In this document: positions 51,541 to 63,867 of the stretch, one piece after another
How positions within the stretch are numbered: the first letter of the stretch is position 1
How the letters are laid out: each line of letters starts with the position of its first letter
NCBI RefSeq assembly: GCF_030052815.1
Contig: NC_079507.1
Coordinates: forward strand, 64,869,144-64,933,143
DNA length: 64,000 bases
Reading direction: 5' to 3'
DNA from: Hevea brasiliensis
Taxonomy: Eukaryota > Streptophyta > Magnoliopsida > Malpighiales > Euphorbiaceae
Made by a program: the position numbers and the translations under genes
Notes under the pieces: generated by a model
The model's input: the letters and a program-made list of their open reading frames with translations, nothing else
What the model was told of the DNA's origin: nothing
Database searches by the model: none

Positions 51541-52077
51541 CAACAATAACTCCCTACAGGGATCTCCAATCTAGATAACTCCCTATATAATCTCTGTAAA
51601 ACACAAAATTTAAGATCTTATGTCTTTGTAAACTATAATCCAAGGCTAGGGCTATTTCTACAGCCACTTTCAAATAGGCCAAAGCTAATTTATCGAATAA
51701 AAAGTTATAAAACATACTTGAAAAAAATCAGTTAATCATATTATTTTATTTGTTTTCCCAACCGTGCTCTATTCTCCCTCTCAGTACTTGGCCATCTCTC
51801 TCCCACTCTTCTTGTCATGTCATCTCTACCTTTTTGAGGATAAGTACATAATTTCTTCCCTTCTTCAAGTGCAAATGGAAGAAATGGAAAGGTTCAGTTT
51901 TACTTGCAAATGACAATCACAATGACAAATATAAACATTTGCAAGAGAAAAAGAAAGAGAATAATGGGAATCTATGGAATCTAGAGCTATTTCTGAAAGT
52001 CCACTTAATAAGGCTATTTCACATAATGCTAATAGTTTTGGCTTCAGTTTTGGCATTGAAACAGGAAGCAAAGGCAA

Positions 52078-52108
<31 letters not shown>

Positions 52109-55073
52109 CAGTATTCTGTTCATATAGTCATGGTATCGTATTCCAATTGCTCTTCGAAAAAATTAAAAAAAAAATGCAATGTCTATAGTGCAAAGATAGC
52201 AGGCAAACTGGCAAACAAAGAGAATGGGCATTGAAGGGCTTTTTAGTCCTTTACTTTTATTCAATTCCAAGGCTGTGGCCCTAGCCACAGAGGGAAAATA
52301 GCTGCTAAGACCATATGATATTCCATAAACTCCCACTTAAAGAATATTTTTGGAAAAAAACCACCAACAGCATGGATTTGAGAACAAGTAAAATGCCTAT
52401 CAGCAATTATGTTTAATAGCATAAGATCAAGCTACCAAAAATAACTGTGCTGTTCCTTCCCTCTAAAGTCTAGGTGCACAAGGCAATGACGCCCAAAAAG
52501 TTGGCATGAAGTTTGCTTTCCATTTCAGTATGTTGATATCCTATTTCCTTGACAAATGGAACTTAAGCTGATATACTATCTTCCTACCAACTGGAACTTA
52601 GGCAAAAGGAAGGTAATCAACTGATCATCTTCTTGCATGTAAAGCAATGGTTGAGATCTAACACAGCTACAAGGCACACATACCTATTTATCTGAGCGAA
52701 AGTGTAAAAGCCAACCATTCTGGATTTCAAATCTAGACAATGAATAAATATCAAGAAGTTCCCAGAGTCGCACATTTCAAAGGATTTTCAAATAACTACC
52801 GATGTATTGCCCAATGCCAACCCATCCACCCAACAACTTCTCTCACTCCCACCAGAAAAGAAGTAAAGGGGAAAAGAGAGACGACATTATTGGAGAAATT
52901 CTACTTAACAAGTCCAACTATATTCCATACCTCACTGTTCAGAGCAGAAGCTGCAGTTCCACGATCTACAGGGTCAATAGAAAGTAGGGTCTCCATAAGT
53001 GCTAAAGCTGGTGCAGGGAATTCCTTAAATGTTTCTGCAACACAGCGTCTATAAGGTTGTTGAGGTTTAAAGATAGTTGCATGAGGCAATTTTGATTTTC
53101 TCCAATAATCCTCAGAAGGTGAGCCGCACAGCTTGAAAATTTTATGCAGCTGCTCCACCTACAGGGCAGAGACATGCAAATAACTCATCAACTATTTATA
53201 TTATCAAATCATTATGACAAAAAAAATGGAGTATGCATAGAAAAGCAGAAATAAAACATGGTTCATAAGATAACCATCTATTTCCATTTTTCTTCTTTTT
53301 TCTCTTTCTGAAAGAAAAATGCAAGGAGCTGAGAATTGCCTAGACAACCTCCTCTCATGTTTTCATTCTTTAGTTAGTTTAGTTTCTTTAAGTAAATTTT
53401 GACTATATCCTGCAAGTGCCACCCCGCTATTTACAAAAGCATCAATAAGGATACAAAAAAGTAACCAGTGTCACTACCACAAACTTTCCTCCCATGTTTG
53501 TTTTGTAATTTTAGTTTTCCTTGCTGAATAACAGTTGGTGAATACCTACACTTCTGTTAGCAATGTAAAATAAAAGTATCCAGCTTACTGCAAATCTACA
53601 TTGGATTGCTGTTGCTGAAAATTTCCTTTATGTAGTACAATATAAAGAACCCTAACAATAAAAGATACCACCAAAGAAGCCCCTGATGCATTGATGACTT
53701 CCCTTTAACATAAGAACAAGAACACCAAAAGTCACTGAAATTCAATATTTTAACTGTATTGGTTTAACATTTTGAAGAAGAAAGTTATATCAAAAAGGAT
53801 GAAGCAAAGTTACTCAGATTGCTCTGAGTTGCTACAATGACCAACTCTATATTTTAAATTTGAAAGAAATCTTAGACCTTTCCAAGAAAAATAAATAAAA
53901 AATGATTCCACAAAACAGTAACTAGTGATAGCAAACAAAAGAACCATCCAACACTTGGCATATTTCAACCACTGACATCAAGTTGAACACCACATAATAT
54001 ATGCTATTTGACAATGCCTCCGTGCTGTACAGGAAGGTAGAAGGGGGTGAATGGGAAAGTAAATAAGAGTCCATCCATCTTATTTGGATATTTTAATGAA
54101 GGATAGGAGGAAGATGAAAAGTAATTTACCTTCTCCTTGTTTGGTAAAAAGGTGGAGAAGAAAGAAGTTATAATTATACAATTATATGTATACCCCTCAA
54201 TATCAAACAGAAGAAAAGATACACAGTTGACAAGATAACAGCAAACATCCTCATCCCTTCAACTCTCTCTCCACCACCCCCAAACCCGCCCGGCTCCCAA
54301 CACATTCCCCAATATTTAATGAGAATGCATTTAAGGCATTGGATGAAATAGCTGTGAGATGTTATCCAAGAGTGCAATGAAGAAGCCTGATGAAATAGCT
54401 ATGAAAGGTGCTTTTGAAATCATGTTTGAGAGTCTAGATATTGGTCCAAGTCTAATTTGAGTTTAGCTAATGTTTCCCACTAAGTCAAATTTATAGGAGC
54501 TATCTGGTTCCTGAGCCAAATATTGTTTTAAGTGGAGTTAATTTGGCTCATTGCTAAGTGATATGAAATTGATCCCAAGTTAAGTGATATGCTACATACA
54601 CTCTCTGGCAGATATAGTCATTCTTAATCTTATCCATTATTATGTTACCAAGCATCCATCTTAACATTTCATTTTTGCTATACTCGTCTTGTGAGTATGT
54701 TGTACCTTAGATGCCCACTCCCACACAGCATAGTTGGCTTGACCACAAGTTCAAAAACATAAATGAGCATGTGCAATGCACGTACCAAATGGCTAATATT
54801 TGTAGAAAAGACTCCAACTGGAAAATACTAGGCCTAGAACTCCCATTAAAAACTTCACTGCCAATGTTATGGACTTACGCAATTCCATTCTTTCAGCAAC
54901 AACAGATCATTATCAGACATAGTTATGGATATAATGCAAACCCAGTAAACAACTTCAATATTGATTATCCCCAATATAAAATAATTTGCATTACAGCATA
55001 ATGTCTTGAGAAATAATAAGTACAGAAAAGGAAAGAGCAGTTATGTGGAGAACCCCAAAAAACAATAATTTAC

Positions 55074-55110
<37 letters not shown>

Positions 55111-57384
55111 AAACAAGAAAAAGAAGACAATACCTCAGTTCTTCCAGGCATAATAGGCTTGCCAGCATATAATTCAGCAAGTATGCAACCTGTACTCCAT
55201 AAATCAACAGCAATCCCATAGTAAGTGCCTCCAAGAAGAAGCTCCGGAGGACGGTACCAAAGTGTTACAACACGACTTGTGAGTGGTTGAACATGAGCTG
55301 GATCATAAAAACTTGCTAGTCCAAAGTCTGCAATTTTTAAGATACCATTATTGTCGATTAATAAGTTGGAACCTTTTATGTCACGATGTAGAACACCATG
55401 GCTGTGGCAGTGATCAAGTCCCTGTAAAAGTTGTTGCATGTAACATTTCACCTACCAACAAATACATAAGTCAGACCTTATAGCTAGGATACAATGCAAA
55501 CAAGCATATGACAGACATAGTTCCTGATGACAAAGCTTTTATCAGTACCTGTGGCTCTGTAAACTTTAGACCAGGATGTGAGGCAAGCCCAGCCAAATCA
55601 TGCTCCATGTATTCAAATACAAGGTACAAACTGCAAGACATTCTGGATGTAACTAGACCCTCAAGTTTTACCACATTAGGATGGTCAAGCCTACGCAAAA
55701 TGTGAATTTCCCGGGCCATAAAGCGAACACTCTCGGGTTCCAGATTATCAAACCTTACTTTCTTCAACGCAACAATCTTCTTCTTATCAAGGTCACGAGC
55801 TCTATAAACATTACTGTAAGTTCCCTGGCCAATCTGCATTAAAATAAGTATAAGCAAACGAAGAACAAGAAAAACCACTGGTTAATTCAGTGTGAGGAAG
55901 ACAACAGTAGATAATAGAAAAGGACAATCCATTCAACCAGCACTTGTAAGAACCAAAAAGAAAAGTATGATGTTTTTACTCAAATTATAGATTTAGAGAA
56001 TCAAAAACTAAAAGTCTATCATAAAAAGAAGAAATGGATAAAAGCAGTCCTGGGCCCTAGCTTATACAGTAAGAAGGTAGGAGGGATGAGATACTTCTTA
56101 GCACATCAAATCAACCTATTATATGCAAATTTCCCAGTCCATACGAGAAATGATCTCTGAACACAAATCTTCACAACTTAACCAAAAGAATTTATTGTAG
56201 AGAACCCAATTGTTGGTAGTTCAAAATATTGTACCTTCTTGTACAATTCTTATGTGAATTTTAGAAAACATTTTCAACTACAGCTTACAATGTGGCCTTC
56301 CATATAACCAAAAACTCCTTCATGCACGCTTTGATCATACCATGTGAGCTAAAAAGTTGCAGACATGTCGTGTGCTGAGTTTTGGTTAGAAACACCGCCT
56401 TAAACATGGCCAAGGTTCAGATACCATGCAGAGGCATGCAAAAGCATAAAAGACATAGTGTTGCATTTTTCAATATTTGTGTAATTGAGTTCAATGTTTT
56501 GCCTATAATCATGGCATTTTCTATTCCTCTGTTATTGCGTTGAAGTTTTAACCTTCTGCATCATACTGAACCTCTAGCAAATAGACACACCATGAACACT
56601 TGATTTCAATATTGTGTTTGGTGAGAAGTTAACCATATACCATCAGTTGCAAAGTAGCACAGAGACAATAAAAGGCATGTCTTCAGGAGACACTTATTCA
56701 AGTAAAAAGGTTTTCATTCTCACTTGCAATTGTGATCTTATCCAAAACTGCTGCAAGATGCATGTTTTTCTAACATTCAGTTTTAATTAACACAGGAGTT
56801 TAGTTTACAGTAAAGCAGCATTTATTCAAAATAAAACTCTATATTGAACTAAGAGATATTTTCAATTACGTTAATTAACAAAAAAAAGGTCAATTGTGGG
56901 TGTTCTCATGACCACTATTAAAATGATATACATTAAATTGAACTTAACAGGCAAGACGAAATAAAAAGCTTACTTTATCCAGCTTCTCAAAAGAATCAGC
57001 ACGCCGTGGCAGCCATCCTCTGATTGCCTCTCCAGCCACTGCAGCTAGCCAGGAAGGCCATCCCGCTGCAACCTGCTCCCCTTCAGTCGCTTTTGGTATA
57101 CTACCCATCCCTGGATGTTGAGCAACAGCATTTTCCATCTTCTCCCTCTCTCTATCAACGTTCTCACCTCCATGCAATCTAACTGAACCATTTGAGTGCT
57201 TATCAATCAACATTGCCCTTCCATCATTACTATCATATCGATCTTTCGCTCTATATGCTTCCTCCCTCCTAGAAGAGGTGGCCCTTGATACCCGCAAGTC
57301 TGATGAGGCTTTGCTAGTGAGCCGCTCTCTTGGGCTCTCTTTGCTATCCTCAATTGCAGAGGGTTTAGAGCAAATGCATCCCAT
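49200..57384 (-). CDS. Membrane-anchored CDK-like serine/threonine protein kinase (At1g53050-type)
   Basis: Eight predicted exons: 57384-56974, 55833-55549, 55451-55134, 53158-52931, 51279-51179, 50722-50608, 50196-49723, 49406-49200, all GT-AG with matching phases, giving 712 residues (Arabidopsis relative about 694). MGCICSKPS at the start is an N-myristoylation plus S-acylation signal, which is why the start is placed at 57384 and not at the in-frame Met 17 codons upstream. The kinase domain is at about 132-416: GQGTYSNVY loop, VALKK Lys (161), a PESVRFMAREI helix in place of PSTAIRE, HRDIKGSN (catalytic Asp 256), DFG (274), and LTSRVVTLWYRPPELLLG. The Ser/Pro/Arg-rich C-terminal tail has no known domain. 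Family: plant CDK-like kinases related to CDKC and IBS1, mostly of unknown function, probably acting at the plasma membrane. Confidence 0.93.
50382..50400. repeat. Poly-C tract (19 C) in kinase intron 6
   Basis: Nineteen consecutive C on the plus strand (G on the coding strand), followed by a CT-rich tract, between the exons at 50722-50608 and 50196-49723. Confidence 0.95.
51484..51537. repeat. (AAT)n microsatellite in kinase intron 5
   Basis: About 18 AAT/TAA units just downstream, in gene sense, of the acceptor side of intron 4 and within the long spacer between the exons at 53158-52931 and 51279-51179. The minus-strand poly-Tyr frame over it is an artefact. Confidence 0.9.
52086..52109. 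repeat. Poly-A run in the kinase intron between exons 4 and 5
   Basis: More than twenty consecutive A on the plus strand. It could be the tail of an old retroposed sequence or simple slippage. Confidence 0.8.
55078..55107. repeat. (GA)n microsatellite in kinase intron 3
   Basis: About 15 GA units within 30 bases of the donor of exon 3 (55134), on the intron side. Confidence 0.9.
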
Positions 57385-58491
57385 TATGCGCAAAAACCAC
57401 CTCCTACAAGCTACAACACCCTGCTTTAGAATCAATAATTACTCTTCAAATTTCTCATTTTAACAATCCTATACTCTTCTTCCTTTCCCATTTTCATCAA
57501 ACACAACCAAATAATATTCCGTAGAGAAATAAAGAAAAGAATCTACGCTATGTAACTCCAAATTCTATCAATCCTCTTTTTGCAGCAGCACAATCAAATG
57601 AATAAAACAATATTCAATTTAATATTACACTTCACAACAACCAAACAGTCAAAACTCCACAATCACGGACAACTCATGACTACTCATTTGCTATAAAATG
57701 TCAATCCTTTATCAAATCCAGTAACTCACAGTTCCAAAAAACATAAAAAAGACTAGAATATCACCACACCAAAACCTTATCTTCCCCCAAAAACCCCAAC
57801 CAACAAAACCACCAAGATAACAATAATTAAGAATCACTGGCTCAAAATAAGCAACTAATGAAAATGTTCCCCTTTATGAAATGAAACCCACAATTTCACA
57901 TCCAGCAAATCCCTAAATCCACCAAACCCCTAAAGCAGTGGAAACACATTCAACACGTAACGTGAACCTTAATAAACAACAACAAACAACAAGAAAGTGG
58001 AATCCTAGAGAAAGAAACCTAGGGCTTGAGAAAACGAGAGCAAAAAGGAGAGAGATCTATGGCACAGGGATTTCACTGTACGTATAGCAGAGCAGTAGAG
58101 TAATAAGTTCACATAAGACCATGAATAATAATTAATGATTTTATGTTTTTTCTAAATAAATAAATAAATAAAAACAATTAAGTTCTTAAAATATAATAAA
58201 ATTCGCAAGTCATCTCTTAATTTATTTTTAAGTATTTATTTTTAAGTAATGATATAGGGAAACTTAATTTAGTCATTTATTTTTTATTTAAAATATATTT
58301 TAAATTTTATAAATTAAATTAAAAATAAATAATTAGTTATTTAATAAAATTAATTAAAATAACTTACTTATAAAGTCAAAAAGTTGTTTAAAGGTAATTT
58401 AATTTATTAAAGTTATTAAAAAAATATATTATTAAATATTGTGATTGTTAAAATAAGTGTACTTATTTATGAATTTTGATCTATTTTAAAT
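57385..58491 (-). promoter_or_regulatory. Kinase 5' leader and promoter
   Basis: Transcript-like composition continues to about 58070, where a CT-rich stretch on the minus strand (58010-58070) suggests the transcription start. A leader intron is likely but not located. Beyond 58130 the DNA is AT-rich up to the LTR insertion at 58497. Confidence 0.4.
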
Positions 58492-60180
58492 ATTTTTGTA
58501 ATACCCCTAAATTTTAAAAAAATTAATTTATATGTAAATATTAGTATTTTATTGTATTAAATATTTGAGAATTTTTTTCAAATTTTCTGATTTTTAGAAT
58601 AGGTTTGATTTTTTGAAAATGTGAAAATTTAATGATTTTTAAAAATTAATTTAAAGACCACGTGCTAAAACTAAAAATATATTTAGACTCTACAAATTTT
58701 TCTAAGTTTTCTGAAATTTTTTTAAAATTTTTGGACTTCGTTTTTTATCCCAAGGCAAAGCAAAAATTTAATTTTGGGTATCCTGAATCAGACCGACTGA
58801 ATCGAACCGGATCAGATTGGACTGATCGAATCGGACGGGATCGAACTCGTCTAATGGGATCGGCCCTCTTCCTTTTATTCTCTTCTTTCCCGCGCATCCC
58901 GACTCCCTCTCTTCCCTCTTCATTTTCTCTCTCCTCTCTCCTCCCCTTGCCGCCCCACTACTGCCCCTCCCTTCCCAACTCGTCGGCGCTCCTCCAGGGA
59001 CCCTCCCAACCGTCAGAAAACCGCTCCTAAAACTCCCCTGTGCACGCCCGACCCTTCGTCATCTTGGGCTAATTCCGGACAAATCTGGCCACCAATTGGA
59101 CTTGGTCTTGTCCCAAAACCCATCTACACCTCGAGCTTTTCATAGACACCAAGAACACAAAAATCTATAGAGCGGTTTATCCAATTTTTGTCCGAAAAGT
59201 TTTAGCCCATTTCGATTTTTTAGCTAGATTTCTTGCAAACCGTGACCCCACGAAAAATCCGAGAGTACCGAAGTGCTCCCCTCGACGAGAGCTTCGAGAC
59301 AATACCCATTTCAAATTTTTTCGATACTGTTTTCCAGTGGGTCCCATGAAACTTCACAGTATTTTTTCAGGTATTAAATGAGCTTAATAAATTCCATAAA
59401 AATTATGTACTAACCTCCCTATTGTGGGCTTCGCGTAGGTATGCTCGTTTCAAGAAAATTTAACAGTTGCTCGGATCTGTAATTTTGGGCCTGGCATGCA
59501 GGCTACCAGGAAAACTTCAGAATCGGGTTGAAGTTATAGGCTACCCCACCGTTTTAAGACGTCCCGGACGCGTCCCATGGGTCAGAAGTGGCATAAGTAA
59601 ACCCGAAACCTCATTTTTCTTAATTATCTAATGCCTAATTTCGATTAAAAATCTATAAAATATTCGTGATATGTTAAAAAATTATAATTCCTTTTGCATT
59701 AGCTTAATAATATTGCTAAGGACTGCATGACAAAATTTTAGAATTTTTAGACCTCATTTGGGTAGTTTTTACAAAAGGGTTAATTATATGGACTAAATGA
59801 TAATTTTTCAAATTGTGGTGGTTGACTGTTTGGATAGGCCCAGGAGGGGCCATGTGATGTGATTGAGTTATGATTGTGTGATTTGCAAATATAAAAGTGT
59901 ATTTTGAATCATTTTACAGGTTGGGTAGATCCTAGGTATAGGAAGACTCTGCCGGATTTTCGGCACGACTTATGGTGTCTTTGATCATTTCTAAACTTGT
60001 ATTGAGTTAAATATATTAAATAATTATAATAAAATTGTCAGGTGAGTCGGAACAGCCTTCCTACTCTGTCCAGGCACCGCAGTAACCTCAGTTCAAGTCT
60101 GTGAGTAAAATATTAATTTTAATTATAATTTTAATATTATTATATATTCAGGCATACCCATGCATCACTTATAAATATAT

Positions 60181-60486
60181 ATCTATGTAGTTAAACACTA
60201 GGCACATTTTATATTGCATTCTTAATTAATGATATGCTATGGATGTTATTTTATGGTAATTTGGATGTCACACCTTATCCCTCAGTAAGGCATAACATGA
60301 TCCCGCAGTGTACTTAATGAATCACTGAACTTCATCTATGTAGTTAAACACTAGGCACGTTTTATATTATATTCTTAATTAATGATATGCTATGGATATT
60401 ATTTTATGGTAATTTGGATGTTACACCTTATCCCTCTGTAAGGCATAACATAATCCCCTAGTATACTCAATGAATCATCGAACTTC
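60181..60486. repeat. 153-bp tandem duplication spanning the LTR A / LTR B junction
   Basis: Unit 1 is 60181-60333 and unit 2 is 60334-60486. Both start ATCTATGTAGTTAAACACTA, run through family A sequence to AATTTGGA, cross into the family B end TGT(C/T)ACACCTTATCCCTC, and finish near GAACTTC. They differ at scattered positions, so the duplication is not recent. Confidence 0.9.
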
Positions 60487-63400
60487 GTTCACCGATAATT
60501 TATTAAACACACTACAAAGGATTTTAAACCATTTCAATTCATTTTAATTGGTAAAATAATGTTAAAGCATTATTTAAAAGCCTTTAATTGGAGTTTAAAT
60601 ACTAAGTGATAAATTTGGTAAATTTTGTTTTTTGCAAATTTTATAAAAATTTCAACCGAGTGTCGTATATAATTGGGAAAAACTGTTTCTTTTAACACCT
60701 GTAAAAACACTCCTAATAAATTTATTTCAATCCCAACTCCAATATAGTTTCATTTCAACATAATTCAACACAATCTCAAGACAGTTTAGTAAAACTCATC
60801 ATCATTTCATTTAACTTAATTTTCATAAAGAAGTCTTAATTTATAAAAAGAAATAAAAAATAATATTATTACATACTTTAATATACAACTGCTCAATTAA
60901 CTACATAGATACATATGAACAAAATAATATTTACATCAACTAATTTACAAGGTTATAAAGCAATACCAGCACAAAAATCCTCAAAGTAGCTCCCCTGACA
61001 ACTTAGCAGCTCACTCTGCTGCCTTATCTTTTTCCTTATCTGCAACAGCAAGTGAAAGCTATCGCTTAGCAACTCAGTTGTGCACAATAAAAATTTAAAA
61101 ATATTAAATATCAAACATACATCCATAAACACAATTGTAAACCACTGCACAATATAATTTATAAAGTTAAAGTCAACTTTTGTAATACCATTTTGGCAAA
61201 ATAATTTATAAATCACAGTGTTGCTGATCCATATACAACTTAAGTCATGATACAAAATTTTCGATCAATGCCGTGTTGTACACCATGACAAAACAATCTC
61301 AACCCCACTAATCGAAATGAATGAGGGAGATGGCTAGCTAGCTACATGAGTACTCATCCGACCTCAACCTTAACTGGCAAGCCAGAGAGGGAGGAAAATA
61401 GTCTATCTCAACCACGTAAACGGAGGAAGAATACAGTGATACTGTCATGCTAAGTGTGAATCCAAAACCAATTCAAAATCAAGTTATTCAAACATTTCAT
61501 TCAAATATTAAGCAAATTTTTATTTCGAATTTCAATTCACAATTAGGCAACACAGCATTTCTCTAAACCCATAATTAATACAAATAGTTCACAATGCACA
61601 TCTAAACAAGTTTTCAGTTAGAAAACAATAAATAAAAATTTATTGTGCACAAACCTCGTATAAGTCGCCTCTAGGCTTTGACTCACGCTTCTCCTATCTT
61701 CCTTCTCAGTCTCTTTTTTTACTGAAACACACAATTTACAGTGTTTCAGTATCATGTCTCATAATTAATCCAACAATTAATTTCATACATACTCGATTGT
61801 ACCTTTGAATTTGCTTAAAATGGAATTCTTTGAATTTGAAAAATTGGGGTTACTATTTATTGCACTATTCAAGTCAAAATATTGATTTTTTCATATTTAA
61901 TAGATATGTTAATTCTAATTACACCCACATACCATATTTTGAGTGTCAAATTTATTGGTATTGATTTTCAATTCAATTTCTAATCTCCCCAAGTAAAACT
62001 TTAAAAATTTAGTTTTGGGTCACTAGCTTGTATTGTTCCATTGGCCTTTTTATAGTGGGAATTTGGCTAAATGCCCTTCATCAAAGTTGTTCCTTATTGT
62101 GTCTAGTTTATTTCTCTTTTTGAATCACTCTATTTGGAGTTTTGTAACTCTAGTTATGCTATTTCTAAGGTAGCTGGCCGAATTGGTGCAAAACCCAGAA
62201 ATTCTGGGCAACTAGGGTTCTAGCAATTTTGAGTAACTAACTTTGGTTGACAATTTGACTTGGTTATGGACAAAATTTGGGTTTGTGTTATTCGTGAAAG
62301 TTGTAGTACTATGTCATAACTTTCCAATGGTGTAAAAATCAGGTCATTTAGACCTTTCTCTGCCAAGTTATGACTATTTGAATAAGTACTATTTATATGG
62401 TCATTTCTGTACAGTGGCAGTGTGCCTAATACAGATTTAACCTGATTTTCACTAACTTAAGATCATTTTCAGGGCAAGATTTCTATACAAAAATTGTTGC
62501 ATTATGACTTAATTATTATCTTCAATTTTCCTCTCACTAATTGGAGTAGTAGAATTTCAATTTTAATCCTTTAAGTGGACCATGGTTAGGCTGTCCAGAA
62601 TTTGACCCTTACCAATCAGTATTCACTTTCAATTCTCACCACTCAAACACACTATAATTCCCACCAATTGACCAAATTGAGTCTCAATTAGGTCAAATTG
62701 TCTTAATTTCAAAAACCCCCAAATTTTTCCCAATTTCCCTAAGGTCAAGAACCCTAATTTCTCTAAATTGCACACTTTATGAATTTCAAGTATACCATAC
62801 ATATTTATACACTCAATAGAGTTCACATACTCAATTAATTCCAAAATTTTTCATTAAATCCAACCTCTCCCTAGGCTGGCCAAATTCTCTATGGTCCATT
62901 TTCTCATCATCTTGTTTCATTTTTCTCAAATTCTAATTTACTTCAAGTGTACATGCATTAATATAAAGAGAAATTAAATGATTTATAACTAATCTCTTTA
63001 TGTAGCTTTTTTGTCTTCCCAATTTCCACTTTTTTCCTTGATTCTCTTTCTCTAATCTTCTTTACCAAGGTCTAGTTAAGGATTTTTAGTGAAAAATTTA
63101 TCGAATTTAGGGTGAGGTTAGGAGTTTGAAAGCTTGACCAAGCTTGGCTATGGAGGATTTTTTAGAGAAACTCCAAGAGAGAGGGACGGCTCGTTGTTTT
63201 AAAGAAGAAGAAGTGTATTTTCTTTTTCAATTTTTATCCTTATAATTATGTAATTATCCTTAAATTTTCATAATTATAAATTAAAAGTTTTATTGTGTCA
63301 TGGTGATGTCATAAAGAGTTATTTTAATTTATTTTATTTTCTTTTTCTTTCTTTTTCCATAACTTCTTCAATTTAAATCTATATTTCGAAATTTTAATTT

Positions 63401-63867
63401 CTTATATTTTATTAGACATTTAGGCCGAGAGTCACATCTAAGGGTAAATTGACCAATTTGCCCCTTGCCGGTGTGATCTGGTTTGCCAATAATACTGCAT
63501 TTCTTTCTGAACCCTGATCTAATTATTTGACATGATTCTTAACTATTTTTTATGATTTTATCATTTTCACTAGCTTCGCAAAAATTCTTAGGACTACAGT
63601 GTCACAATGTCCCATACAAAATTAGGGTTACAACTAACCTCGCAGTCACTTCCCCGTACGGTTACCAATCGCTGTGATCCCTAGCTCATTTAACCTTTTA
63701 TACTTTATTTTCTAAGTTTTCATTTTATCATCATATAATGGCTATTTATTTTCATTCATAGCTTTTCTTGATGTCTTAAACATGGTCATAATTCTCTTAA
63801 TTGTCTAGTTCGACACCGATCACCGGAACAGTGAAATGTACAGGACTATGAATGTAGGGGTGTTACA
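60419..63867 (-). mobile_element. LTR family B, copy 2, inserted in family A
   Basis: Begins TGTTACACCTTATCCC and ends GGGGTGTTACA, the reverse of copy 1 at 25305. Its length of about 3449 bp is close to the 3478 bp of copy 1. Flanking target sites are TTGGA (60414-60418) and TTGAA (63868-63872), one mismatch apart. The match to copy 1 includes the CACCGGAACAGTGAAAT region near the end. There is no coding domain and no internal copy of either end, so this too looks like a solo LTR. Because of the tandem duplication, an extra piece of its end also lies at 60266-60333. Confidence 0.8.

Noticed and set aside
51375..51569. Minus-strand frame with a long poly-Tyr run
   Set aside because: It is a translation of the AAT microsatellite in a kinase intron.
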